Positions 51,570 to 60,688 of a stretch of 64,000 nucleotides of DNA are shown piece by piece. The translations under genes were made by a program, and so were the position numbers. Origin of the DNA: Streptomyces sp. SCUT-3 (GTDB lineage Bacteria > Actinomycetota > Actinomycetes > Streptomycetales > Streptomycetaceae); contig NZ_CP046907.1 in the NCBI RefSeq assembly GCF_014083985.1, forward strand, positions 1,964,001 through 2,028,000, read 5' to 3'. The notes beneath the pieces were generated by a model. It was not told the origin of the DNA and made no database searches. It saw only the letters and a program-made list of their open reading frames with translations. Numbering within the stretch: the first letter of the stretch is position 1; the number at the start of each line of letters is the position of its first letter.

Positions 51570-52000
51570 CCGCCGACCGGCCGCGGCGCCTGCTGACCGT
51601 CTGCCTCGGCAACCACTGCCGCTCGCCGTTGGCCGCCGCCGTCCTCGCCGAGCTCGGCGGCCCCGCCGTCGAGGTACGGTCGGCCGGCACCCGGGACAAG
51701 TGGGCCGGGCACCCGGCCCACCCCGCGATGGCCACCGCCGCGGCAACCCGCGGCTACGACCTCACCGCCCACCGCGGCGCGCACGTCACTCCCGGTCTGC
51801 TGGAGTGGGCCGACGCCGTCCTCGCGATGGACACCGGCAACCTTGCCGCCCTCCACGACCTGGCCGACGAACACACCGCGCCCAAGCTCGGCCTCTACCT
51901 CGCGGACGGGGACGTCCCCGACCCGTGGGGGAAAGGCCCGGAGGCGTTCGCCGCCGTCGTCGGCCTGGTCGTCGACGGCGCCGCCCGCCACCTCCCGTAG
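51566..52000 (+). CDS. Low-molecular-weight protein-tyrosine-phosphatase-like protein
   Basis: 144 aa, GTG in a GTGA overlap. The P-loop CLGNHCRSPLA fits CX5R (nucleophile Cys, phosphate-binding Arg), RSAGTRDKWAGHPAHP is the usual second segment, and VPDPWGKGPEAF carries the general-acid Asp. The fold is used by tyrosine phosphatases of exopolysaccharide systems and by arsenate reductases; the second Cys of arsenate reductases is not evident, favouring a phosphatase. In this operon it might act on a sugar phosphate or on a regulatory kinase substrate. Last gene; the convergent MurG-like gene ends 20 bp on. Confidence 0.85.
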   Translation: MTADRPRRLLTVCLGNHCRSPLAAAVLAELGGPAVEVRSAGTRDKWAGHPAHPAMATAAATRGYDLTAHRGAHVTPGLLEWADAVLAMDTGNLAALHDLADEHTAPKLGLYLADGDVPDPWGKGPEAFAAVVGLVVDGAARHLP

Positions 52001-52019
52001 GAGCCCGGCCCCGGGCCGG

Positions 52020-53198
52020 TCAGCCGGACGCGGCGGACAGGATCACGTCGACAAGCCTGTCCGCCGCGTCCGGCCGTCCGTGTGCCCGGGCCCGCTCCGC
52101 CATCACACCCCGCCGCGCGGGATCCGTCAGCAGCGGCCCGACCGCGTCCCGAAGAGTGTCGGCAGTGACCTCGCCGAGCAGGGCCACGGCCGCACCGGAC
52201 TCCTCCAGGTGCCTGGCATTGTGCGCCTGCTCGTTCCCCGCGGAGGAGGCGAGCGGGACGAACACGGCCGGCTTGCCGAGGGCGGTCAGCTCGGCGAGCG
52301 TGCCGGCGCCGCTGCGGGAGACCACGACATCGGCGAGCGCGAGGACGTCGGGCAGCTCCGGGCCGACGAACCCGGTGAGGTGGTACCGGCCCGCCAACCC
52401 TGCGGGCAGGGCCGCCGCGTACTGCCGCAGGCCCTCAACATTGTCCGGGCCGCACTGGTGCACCACGTTCGCGCGCTCCAGCAGCCACGGCAGCAAGTCC
52501 CGGACAACGCCGTTGATCTGCTGGGAACCCTGGGCGCCGCCCGTGACGTAGAGAGTCGGGAGCTGCCGGTCGAAACCGTGCAGCCCCAGCGCCTCAACGG
52601 CTTTGCCGGCCTGCCCCGACAGGACCTCGGAGCGCACAGGATTCCCGGTGACGACCGCCGCGGAACGCGCAGCCTCCGGCAGGAGCGGCAGCGTCGACTC
52701 CGACGACACCGCGATACGCGTCGCCGAGGACGCCAACCTGCGGTTCGCCAGCCCGAGGCGGACGGTCTGCTCGTGCAGCACCAGCGGACGCCGGCACAAC
52801 CGAGCAGCCAGCCCCGCAGGGACGGCAACGTACCCGCCGGTGGCGAGGACAACATCCGGCCGAAAATCACTGATGGCCTTCCGCGCCTGCGCCACGCCGA
52901 GCGGCACCCGGGCCATGTCCTTCATGTTCGCCGGGCCGGCCATCTTGAGAGGATTGCCGGAACGGCGGATCTTGCCCGTGGCGACCGTGGTGAACGGGAT
53001 GCCCTCGGCCGGGGCGACCCGGGCCTCCAGTCCCTCCTCAGTGCCGATCCACAGCACGTCGAGCGTCCTGCCGTCCGCCGCGAGGCGGGCCTGCAACGTG
53101 CGGATCGCGGTCAGAGCGGGATAGGTGTGGCCACCGGTCCCTCCGCCCGTGACGATCAGGCGGAAGTCCTGCAGGGGACGGCGGGCGGCAGTGGTCAC
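52020..53198 (-). CDS. MurG-like UDP-sugar glycosyltransferase (GT28)
   Basis: 392 aa. Closely follows the MurG pattern: GGGTGGHTYPALTAI, WIGTEEGLEARVAPAEGIPF, GGYVAVPAGLAARL, VTGGAQGSQQIN, RSGAGTLAEL and the acceptor-proximal KPAVFVPL. Differences: the usual HEQNAxxGxxNR reads HEQTVRLGLANRRLA, and the donor-side segment LASSAGNEQAHNARHLEESG varies. It is unlikely to be the housekeeping MurG, which belongs to the division cluster; it may transfer the cassette's amino-sugar to a lipid or peptide acceptor. A TACAGT -10 (53268-53263) lies upstream. Convergent with the operon. Confidence 0.85.
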   Translation of the reverse strand: MTTAARRPLQDFRLIVTGGGTGGHTYPALTAIRTLQARLAADGRTLDVLWIGTEEGLEARVAPAEGIPFTTVATGKIRRSGNPLKMAGPANMKDMARVPLGVAQARKAISDFRPDVVLATGGYVAVPAGLAARLCRRPLVLHEQTVRLGLANRRLASSATRIAVSSESTLPLLPEAARSAAVVTGNPVRSEVLSGQAGKAVEALGLHGFDRQLPTLYVTGGAQGSQQINGVVRDLLPWLLERANVVHQCGPDNVEGLRQYAAALPAGLAGRYHLTGFVGPELPDVLALADVVVSRSGAGTLAELTALGKPAVFVPLASSAGNEQAHNARHLEESGAAVALLGEVTADTLRDAVGPLLTDPARRGVMAERARAHGRPDAADRLVDVILSAASG

Positions 53199-53262
53199 GA
53201 AAGGGCTCCCGATAGGCGGCTGCGGAGTTCACCCGCGCCTGGGGTGTCTGCAACTGCGAGCC

Positions 53263-53268
53263 ACTGTA
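53263..53268 (-). promoter_or_regulatory. Predicted -10 (TACAGT) of the MurG-like gene
   Basis: TACAGT on the minus strand, about 65 nt upstream of the GTG at 53198, inside sequence that the frameshifted adnA frame reads through. Confidence 0.4.
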
Positions 53269-53486
53269 GGGCCCCGCGGTCCGGGCCGGGCCGGCCGTCA
53301 CGGAATCGACACGGACGGGGTGGCACGTCTCCGGGCCGACCCGACCCGTTCACGGAAAGCTTCGCCGACCACCTTGCAGTGCTGGCTGCAGGAGCACAGC
53401 TCGAACCGCCCAGGTTGAGCCTGCGGAGACGCCCCGGGTAGGGGCGCGCGGGGCGCGGGCCACCGACCGCCGGCCGCAGGGCGCGG

Positions 53487-56400
53487 TCAATCCACGGTGT
53501 GGCGGCCCTCGGGCGGGCGCTGCACACGCGGTGGAACGAGCAGCGGGTGCAGTGGTTGCCGGTGGCCGGGGTGAAGTTCTCACCGAGGACCCGGCCCGCG
53601 GCGGTGGCCAGCAGTTCCTCGGCCCAGCCGTCGGCGGGCGGCTCCTGGGACTGGACGACGGGCAGGCCGGCCTGCCCGTCGCGGCCCGTGGCGGGCTGCC
53701 GCAGCTGCACCAGTTCCGCGCCGCCCGGTTCGGGGCGGCGTCCGCCGAAGAGGTCGTCGACGGCGCCGGAGCGCACGGCCAGCTGGTAGACGGCCAGCTG
53801 CGGGTGGCGGGCGACCTCGCCCTTCGTCGGCCGGGCCTTCCCCGTCTTGAAGTCCACGACGTAGGCGCGGCCCTCGGCGTCCTCCTCGACCCGGTCCATG
53901 CTGCCGCGCACCCGCACCTCGACGTCGCCGGCTCCGAGGGTGACGTCGAACTCGTGCTCGGTGGCGACGGGGGTGCGGCCGCGTTCCATGACGTGCCAGC
54001 GCAGGAAGCGCTCCAGCGCGTCGCGGGCCTGGCCGCGTTCCTGGGCCGACTTCCACGGCGCGTCGAAGGCGAGGGCGTCCCAGACCGAGTCGAGGCGTTC
54101 CATGAGGACGTCGAGGTCGGCGGGGGCCCGGCCGGAGGCGACCTCGTCGGCGAGGACGTGGACGACGTTGCCGAAGCCCTGGGCGGCCGTGGACGGGGTG
54201 TCGGCGCGCACCTCCCGGCCCAGGAACCACTGCAGGGCGCAGGTGTTGGCCAGTTGTTCCAGCGCGCTGCCGGACAGGGCGACGGGCAGGCCGGGGGGCC
54301 GGACGGGGTCCTTGGCGTGCGTCGGCTCGTTCAGTCCCCACCAGCGGTCCGGGTGGGCGGAGGGCACCAGGGGGTGGCCGTCGTCGTCGCGCAGGGCGGC
54401 GAGGCGGGCGAGGCGGCGGGCCGCGGCGTCGCGCAACCCGGGGGACGCGGCCGGGTCGACGGTGGTGGCGCGCAACTCGGCGACCAGGGCGGACACCGCC
54501 AGGGGGCGGCGGGGCCGGGAGGTGACGTCGACCGGTTCCACGCCCAGTTCGGTGAGGAAGCGGGACGGCTGGTCGCCGTCCTCGGCGGCGGCCTTGACCG
54601 CGGTGACCACCAGGCGTTCCTTCGCCCGGGTGGCGGCCACGTAGAACAGGCGGCGCTCCTCGGCGAGAAGGGCGCCCTGGCCCAGGGGCTCGGCCAGGCC
54701 GTCGCGGCCGATGCGGTCGGCCTCCAGCAGGGAGCCGCGGCGGCGCAGGTCCGGCCACAGCCCCTCCTGGACGCCGGCGACCACCACGACCCGCCACTCC
54801 AGGCCCTTGGAGCGGTGCGCCGTCATCAGCCGGACGGCGTCCGGACGGACGGTGCGGCGGCCGATGACGTCGGCCGCGATGTCCTGCCGGGCGAGCTCCT
54901 CCAGGAAGTTCAGGGCGCCGCGCCCGCCGTTGCGCTCCTCGGCGCGGGCAGCGGTCTCGAACAGCGCGCAGACCGCGTCCAGGTCGCGGTCCGCGTTGCG
55001 GCCCGCCGCGCCGCCCCGGCGGGAGGCGCGCTCCAGCCGGGCGGGCCACGGGGTGCCGTCCCACAGGTGCCACAGCGCCTCCTCGGCCGAGCCGCCGGCC
55101 GCCAGCAGGTCGCGGGCGGAACGCAGCAGCAGGCCGAGCCGCCGGGCGGGGCGGGCGTAGGCGTCCTCGTGGACGACTAGGCGCTCCGGTTCGGCCAGCG
55201 CCTGCGCGATCAGCTCGTCGGAGGGCGGCACGGCGGCGGCGCCGGCGGCGCGCTCCTCCTCGCGCAGGGCGCGGCCGAGACGGCGCAGGTCGCCGGCGTC
55301 CATGCCGCCGAGCGGCGAGGTGAGGAGGGTCAGGGCGTCCTCCGCGGAGATCCTTCCCCGCCGGGGGGCGGTGGCCGCGCCCTGGGCCGTCCCTTCCTGT
55401 TCCTGCTCCCCCGGGCGCACGTCCCCGGCGTCCCCGGCGGGTTCACCGGCGCCCTCGGCGGTCCCGGCGCCCCCGGCGGTTCCGGCGTCCCCGGCGGGGC
55501 GGGCTCCGGGGAGGAGGCCCGCCGGGGACGGGGCGGCGGCCTCGGCCGCGAGGCGGAGGGCCAGGAGCAGCGGGGCCACGGCGGGCTCGTGCCGCAGTGG
55601 GAGGTCGTCGCCGTCGATCTCCAGGGGGACGCCGGCCGCGGTGAGCGCGCGGCGCACACCGGGGATGGACCGGGCGCCGGCGCGCACCAGGACGGCCATC
55701 CCGCTCCACGGCACCCCGTCCTCGAGGTGCGCGCGGCGCAGGAGGTCGGCGATGCCGTCCAGCTCCGCCCCGGGGGTCGGGTAGGTGAGGACCTCGACCC
55801 GGCTCGTGTCGCGGGCGCCGTCCGGGAGCGGGGCCGGGCGGGGTTCGCGGTGGGCGCGCACCGCCTGCGCGGGCAGGCGGGTCAGCGGCATGCGCCGGGC
55901 GATCTCGCGCGTGGCGGCGAGCAGGCGGGGGCCGGCGCGGCGGGAGACCCGCAGCACCCGCACGTCGGCCGGGGTGCCGTCGGCGCGGGGGAAGTCGGTG
56001 CGGAACTGCAGGATGCCGTTGACGTCGGCGCCGCGGAAGGCGTAGATCGACTGGTCGGGGTCGCCGAAGGCGACCAGGGTGCGTCCGCCGCCCGCCAGGG
56101 CGTGCAGGAGGCGGACCTGGGCGGGGTCGGTGTCCTGGTACTCGTCGACCAGCACCAGGTCGTACCGGGCCCGCAGTTCGTCCGCGACGCCGTCCTCCTC
56201 GGCCAGCAGGACGGCGCGGTGCACCAGCTCGGCGTAGTCCAGGACGCCCTGCGCGTCGAGGACGTCGAGGTACTCGGCCAGGAAGTCCGCCGCCGCGGCC
56301 CAGTCCGGCCGGCCGGTGCGGCGGGCGAACGCGGCGAGCGCGTCCGGGCCGAGGCCGAGTTCGCGGCTGCGGGCCAGCACGGCGCGCACCTCGTCCGCGA

Positions 56401-56923
56401 AACCGCGCGTGGTCAGGCAGGCGCGCAGCTCGTCGGGCCAGCGCACGCCGCCCAGGCCCTTCCGCTCCAGCTCGACCTCGCCGGCCAGCATCTCGCGCAC
56501 GACGACGTCCTGCTCCGGGCCGGAGAGCAGGCGCAGGGGGTGGGTGAACAGCTCGGGGTCCTGGTGGGCGCGGACCAGGGCGTAGCAGAAGGAGTGGAAG
56601 GTGGTGGCCTGCGGGCCGGCCGCGTCGCCGAGCCGCAACGCCATGCGGTCGCGCAGCTCCACCGCGGCCTTGCGGCTGAAGGTCAGGACGAGGATGCGCT
56701 CGGGGTCGGTGCCGCGGCGGACGCGCTCGGCCACGGTCTCCACCAGGGTGGTGGTCTTGCCGGTGCCCGGTCCGGCCAGGACCAGCAGCGGCCCGTCGCC
56801 GTGGCCGGCCACGGCCCGCTGGGAGGGGTCGAGCGCGGGCGCGGCGGCCCGCGCGGGCGGGGTGCGGACGAGCCGGTAGGGCGACGGGGCGGACGGCGGG
56901 GCGGAGACGGTGGTGGAGGTCAC
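53487..56923 (-). CDS. adnA: AdnA-type helicase-nuclease, with a 1-nt frameshift near the 3' end
   Basis: About 1145 aa. Second half of the AdnAB resection complex. Motor: LAGPGTGKTTTLVE, LTFSRKAAVELRD, LVDEYQDTDPAQVR, FGDPDQSIYAFRGA, LMTAHRSKGLEW, LFYVAATRAKERL. Nuclease: YVVDFKTGKARPT. Cysteines NTCALQWF and HCTRCSFHRVCSAR resemble the Fe-S cluster ligands of AddB-like nucleases. Start GTG (VTSTTVSAPP). As read, the frame passes the expected end and runs to 53195; adding one C in the CCC at about 53511-53513 gives the normal tail CSARPEGRHTVD and a TGA at 53489-53487. An Ala/Gly/Pro-rich linker sits mid-protein. Confidence 0.88.
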
Positions 56924-57063
56924 GGGGGCGATCGGTCCTGTGGGTCTGGCGGTCGGTGCGGAGGCTACCCGCACCGGTGGGCGCGGGGCGCGGCGCCCGC
57001 CGCGGGGGCGGCACCCGCGGGGCGGCGGACGAAGGGCTGCCGACGGAGGGTGACGGGCGCCCG

Positions 57064-57081
57064 GGAGGGGTAGGCCCCTCC
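57064..57081 (-). terminator. Short hairpin downstream of the ATL gene
   Basis: GAGGGG-TAGG-CCCCTC core with a flanking pair, in the 226-bp spacer before adnA. Weak; the spacer holds no gene that I can see. Confidence 0.4.
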
Positions 57082-57149
57082 GGGACGGAACCGTTGCGCG
57101 ATCCGTCGTCCGAGAGCGGAAGCTTGGAGTTGTGGAGAGCGGTTCGTCG

Positions 57150-57638
57150 TCACGCGGAGCCGTCCGGGTGCCCCGGGGGGCCGTCCGGACCCGTACGCCC
57201 CTGCGCGTCGCGCGCCCCCCGTCCGCCGCGCGCCCCCTGTCCGCCGTGCGTCGGCCGTCCGTCGTGCGCCGGGCAGGTGCCGGGGTCGTCGTGGCGTCCG
57301 TCCCAGCGGGCGCGGGCCGTGTCCAGGCGGGGCAGGCTGCCGCGGCCGGTGCGGCCGCTCCCGCGCAGCGGGGTCCCCTCGGCACGGTAGTGCTCCAGGG
57401 CGCGCTGCTCGTGGCCGGGCAGCAGCACGCCGTCCGCGCGCACCACGCGCCACCACGGCACGGCCCCGCCGTACAGCGCCATCACCCGGCCCACCTGCCT
57501 GGGCCCGCCCTCCTGAAGCCACTCCGCGACGTCGCCGTAGGTCATGACCCGGCCGGGCGGGATGCGCTCGGCCAGGTCCAGCACCCGCTCGGCGAAGTCC
57601 GGCAGCCGGTCGCCGGGATCCTCCTCGTCCATGCTCAT
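57150..57638 (-). CDS. Alkyltransferase-like (ATL) DNA-lesion-binding protein
   Basis: 162 aa from ATG (MSMDEEDPG). The MGMT/Ada C-terminal DNA-binding fold: RVLDLAERIPPGRVMTYGDVAEWL, RQVGRVMALYGG, VPWWRVVRADG. In true O6-alkylguanine transferases this reads PCHRV with the acceptor Cys; here it is PWWRV, so the protein cannot take the alkyl group and should act like ATL proteins that bind O6-alkylguanine and recruit nucleotide-excision repair. The last 55 residues are Gly/Arg/Pro-rich low complexity and may reflect a late or shifted stop. Divergent from the flippase-like gene, upstream of adnA. Confidence 0.82.
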   Translation of the reverse strand: MSMDEEDPGDRLPDFAERVLDLAERIPPGRVMTYGDVAEWLQEGGPRQVGRVMALYGGAVPWWRVVRADGVLLPGHEQRALEHYRAEGTPLRGSGRTGRGSLPRLDTARARWDGRHDDPGTCPAHDGRPTHGGQGARGGRGARDAQGRTGPDGPPGHPDGSA

Positions 57639-57835
57639 CCGGGACATCCTGCCCCATGCCGCGGACAACGGGTCACTGTCCGGCAGGTCACGATCCGCAC
57701 CCTCGTGCCGCCTCCGGCCCCCCGCCCGTGCCACCATCTTCCGGGCGGTGACTGGTGAGACGAGACCGAGACGAGACGACCGAGCAGGGTGCGGAGACCG
57801 CCCTCCTGCCCGCGACCGAGACGAAGGCGGACCAC

Positions 57836-60577
57836 GTGCAGGAGCGTGACCCGGCGCACACCGCTGCGCACGGCACCGTCCGGGAGTCCCTTCCCGACGG
57901 CGCCGTCGCCGGAAGGAAGGGCGCCGGGGAGGGCCCCCGGGAGAACGGCGGGAAACGCGCCGCGGGCGTCCCGGACGCGGCGAACACCGTCGACGCGGCG
58001 GGCACCGGGGGCGGCGCGGCGGACGGCCGCGCCGCGTCGGAACGCGTCTCGGTCGACGAGCCGCTGCTGCCGCCCCGCGCGCACCGCCCCTCCGACCTGA
58101 TCCGCTTCCTCCTGGGCCTGCTCGGGGTGGCGGCGGTGCTGGTGATCGCCGGTGTGGCGCAGGGCACCACGGAGGGGCTGGAGCAGGACATCGGCAAGGG
58201 GACGTCCCAGGCGCCGCCGCTGCTGATCAGCATCACGGGCTTCGCCTCGAGCGTGGCGGTGCTGGTGGTGCCGGTGGTGTTCGCCGTGGAGCGGCTGATC
58301 AAGCGGGACGGGCTGCGGGTGGCCGACGGCGTGCTGGCCGCGGTCCTGGCGCACGGCGTGTCGCTGCTGACGGACCTGTGGGTGACCGGCAGCGCCCCGC
58401 AGTCGATCGACAACGCGCTCACCCAGCCGGCCCCCACCGGCGGGTTCACCGACCCGGTGCACGGCTACCTCGCCCCGGTCATCGCCTACATGACGGCCGT
58501 GGGCCTGTCCCGCAGGCCGAGGTGGCGGGCGGTGCTGTGGAGCGTCGTCGTCCTCGACGCGTTCGCGGTGCTGGTGGGCGGCTACAGCACGCCGTTCTCG
58601 ATCGTCACGACCGTGCTCATCGGCTGGACCGTGGCCTACGGCACCGTCTACGCCGTCGGCTCCCCCAACGTGCAGCCGACCGGCCAGACCCTGCTGGCCG
58701 GCCTGCGCCGCGTGGGCTTCCGCCCCGTCCACGCGCAGCGCGCCGACGAGGGCCCGGAGGCCGGGGACGCCACCGAGAGGGGCCGCCGCTACCTGGTGGA
58801 GATGGAGGACGGGCCGCCGCTGGACGTGACGGTCGTGGACCGCGAGCAGCAGGCGTCCGGCTTCTTCTACCGGCTGTGGCGGCGGATGCAGCTGCGCGGG
58901 ATCACCCAGCGGCGGAGCCTGCAGTCGCTGCGCCAGACGCTGGAGCAGGAGGCGCTGCTGTCCTACGCGGCGATCGCCGCGGGCGCCAACGCGCCGAAGC
59001 TGATCGCCACCTCCGAGCTGGGCCCGGACGCCGTGATGCTCGTCTACGAGCACATCGGCGGGCGCACCCTGGACCAGCTGGCCGACGAGGAGATCACCGA
59101 CGGCCTGACGGAGCGCGTGTGGCGGCAGGTGCAGGCCCTGCAGTCGCGGCGGATCGCCCACCGCCGGCTCGTCGGCGAGTCGGTGCTGGTGGACGGGGAC
59201 GGGGTCCCGTACGTGATGAACCTGCGCGGCGGGGAGATCGCCGCCGGCGACCTGGTGCTGCGCATGGACGTGGCAGCTGCTGGTGACGCTGGCGCTGCGG
59301 GTGGGCCCGGAGCGCTCGGTGGCCTCGGCGGTGAAGGTGCTGGGCCCGGACGCGGTGGCCGACGCGCTGCCGCTGCTGCAGCCGATCGCGCTGAGCCGCG
59401 TCACCCGGGCGACCCTGAGCCGGCTGAACAAGGAGCGGGCCCGGCGCGAGCGCGAGGCGGTCGTGGAGGCGTCCCGGGCCGGCGGCGCGGACACGGAGGC
59501 CCGGCCGACCGCAAGGCCGCGCGGGCCCGGCGCGCCGCGGAGAAGCGGGCGATCGAGGAGGCCCTGGAGGAGGCCCGCGAGGAGGACCTGCTGGTGCAGA
59601 TCCGCCAGCAGGTGCTGCGGATCCGCCCCCAGGCCCCGGTGGAGCCGGCCCGCCTGGAGCGGATCCGGCCGCGCACCCTGGTCACCATGATCGCGGGCGC
59701 GTTCGCGGTGTACTTCCTGCTCTCCCAGATCGCCCAGACGAAGGGCTCGATGATCACCGGGGCGAACTGGGCGTGGGCGGCCGTCGCGCTCCTCGGCGCC
59801 GCGGTGAGCTACGTGGCGGCGGCGCTGAACCTGATCGGTTTCGTGCCGGAGAAGCTGTCGTTCGTGCGGACGGTGCTGGCGCAGGTGGCGGGCTCGTTCG
59901 TGAAGCTGGTGGCCCCGCCCGCGGTGGGCGGGGTGGCGCTGAACACCCGCTTCCTGCAGCGGTCGGGGGTGCGTTCCGGGCTGGCGGTGGCCAGCGTCGG
60001 CGCCTCCCAGCTGGCCGGCCTGGGCGGCACGATCCTGCTGCTGATGTTCTTCGGCTACCTGACGGGCACCGAGCACACCCCGTCCCTGTCGCCGTCCCGG
60101 GCCGTGATCGCCGGGCTGCTGACGGCGGCGGGTGCTGGCCCTGGTGATCACGGCGGTCCGCCGCTGCGGCGGTTCGTCTCCACGCGCCTGCGGTCGCTGT
60201 TCGCCGGCGTGGTGCCGCGGATGCTGGACCTGGTGCAGCGGCCGATGAAGCTGGCCGTGGGCATGGGCGGCGTGCTGCTGCTGACGCTGTCGTTCGTGGT
60301 GTGCCTGTGGGCGTCGGTCGCGGCCTTCGGCGGGGAGATCAGCTTCACCGCGGTCGCGGTGGTCTACCTGGCCGGCAACGCGGTGGGGTCGGCGGCCCCG
60401 ACCCCCGGCGGCGTGGGCGCGGTGGAACTGGCGCTGATCACCGGGCTGATCACCTTCGGCGTGCCGAAGGAGATCGCCACCCCGGCCGTGCTGCTGTTCC
60501 GGATGCTGACCTTCCTGGGCCCCGTGCTGCCGGGCTGGGCCGCCTTCAGCTGGCTGACCCGCAAGGGCGCCCTGTAA
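57836..60577 (+). CDS. Large lysylphosphatidylglycerol-synthase/flippase-like membrane protein, with compensating indels
   Basis: 913 aa as read. Start GTG with AAGGCGG upstream. About six N-terminal membrane helices, a cytosolic ABC1/kinase-like middle (QEALLSYAAIAAGANAPKLIATSELG, VYEHIGGRTLDQL), and a C-terminal multi-helix domain of the LPG-synthase/YbhN type (AQVAGSFVKLVAPPAVGG, AAPTPGGVGAVE). Two stretches are out of frame yet bounded by indels: 59275-59503 (2-nt and 1-nt losses) should read DVAQLLVTLALRVG..., and 60131-60158 (one G gained, one C lost) should read AAVLALVITAVPPL. Corrected, the protein is normal for Streptomyces. Function unknown; lipid transport is plausible. Confidence 0.82.
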   Translation: MQERDPAHTAAHGTVRESLPDGAVAGRKGAGEGPRENGGKRAAGVPDAANTVDAAGTGGGAADGRAASERVSVDEPLLPPRAHRPSDLIRFLLGLLGVAAVLVIAGVAQGTTEGLEQDIGKGTSQAPPLLISITGFASSVAVLVVPVVFAVERLIKRDGLRVADGVLAAVLAHGVSLLTDLWVTGSAPQSIDNALTQPAPTGGFTDPVHGYLAPVIAYMTAVGLSRRPRWRAVLWSVVVLDAFAVLVGGYSTPFSIVTTVLIGWTVAYGTVYAVGSPNVQPTGQTLLAGLRRVGFRPVHAQRADEGPEAGDATERGRRYLVEMEDGPPLDVTVVDREQQASGFFYRLWRRMQLRGITQRRSLQSLRQTLEQEALLSYAAIAAGANAPKLIATSELGPDAVMLVYEHIGGRTLDQLADEEITDGLTERVWRQVQALQSRRIAHRRLVGESVLVDGDGVPYVMNLRGGEIAAGDLVLRMDVAAAGDAGAAGGPGALGGLGGEGAGPGRGGRRAAAAAADRAEPRHPGDPEPAEQGAGPARARGGRGGVPGRRRGHGGPADRKAARARRAAEKRAIEEALEEAREEDLLVQIRQQVLRIRPQAPVEPARLERIRPRTLVTMIAGAFAVYFLLSQIAQTKGSMITGANWAWAAVALLGAAVSYVAAALNLIGFVPEKLSFVRTVLAQVAGSFVKLVAPPAVGGVALNTRFLQRSGVRSGLAVASVGASQLAGLGGTILLLMFFGYLTGTEHTPSLSPSRAVIAGLLTAAGAGPGDHGGPPLRRFVSTRLRSLFAGVVPRMLDLVQRPMKLAVGMGGVLLLTLSFVVCLWASVAAFGGEISFTAVAVVYLAGNAVGSAAPTPGGVGAVELALITGLITFGVPKEIATPAVLLFRMLTFLGPVLPGWAAFSWLTRKGAL

Positions 60578-60688
60578 CGGATGGCCCCGCAGCCCCGCCC
60601 CGCAGCCCCGCCCCGCACCGCCGCGCCGCACCGCCGCGCCGCGCCGCCGCACCGCCACGTGTCCCGCCCAGACGTCCCGGGAGCCGAG

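Larger units (their letters stand above)
46600..53486. other. Accessory cassette inserted between adnA and adnB
   Basis: adnA (natural stop at 53487) and adnB (start 45930) are separated by a GNAT gene and six genes unrelated to DNA repair: a TPR regulator, a four-gene sugar/amino-transfer operon and a MurG-like glycosyltransferase. Base composition is less extreme than the flanks in the sampled lines, with more codons ending in A/T. No integrase, transposase or terminal repeat was recognised, so the mechanism of entry is not visible. The spacer 46600-46827 holds only a short coding-like stretch (DINTFLVVGDYVSRDRDD on the minus strand) of unknown origin. Confidence 0.65.

Noticed and set aside
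53195..53486. A 104-residue C-terminal extension of AdnA that overlaps the MurG-like start by 4 nt, suggesting a fusion created by the inserted cassette
   Set aside because: One added C near 53511 restores the usual AdnA tail and stop at 53487. The extension has poor third-position G/C bias and contains the MurG-like promoter, so it is read-through after an indel.
46600..53486. Prophage or integrative plasmid
   Set aside because: No integrase, excisionase, replication, transfer or structural genes and no terminal direct repeats were seen; all genes fit a regulator and sugar-metabolism cassette.
60584..60660. CCGC-rich repeats before modA as a possible regulatory array
   Set aside because: Irregular low-complexity sequence without a consistent unit or dyad.
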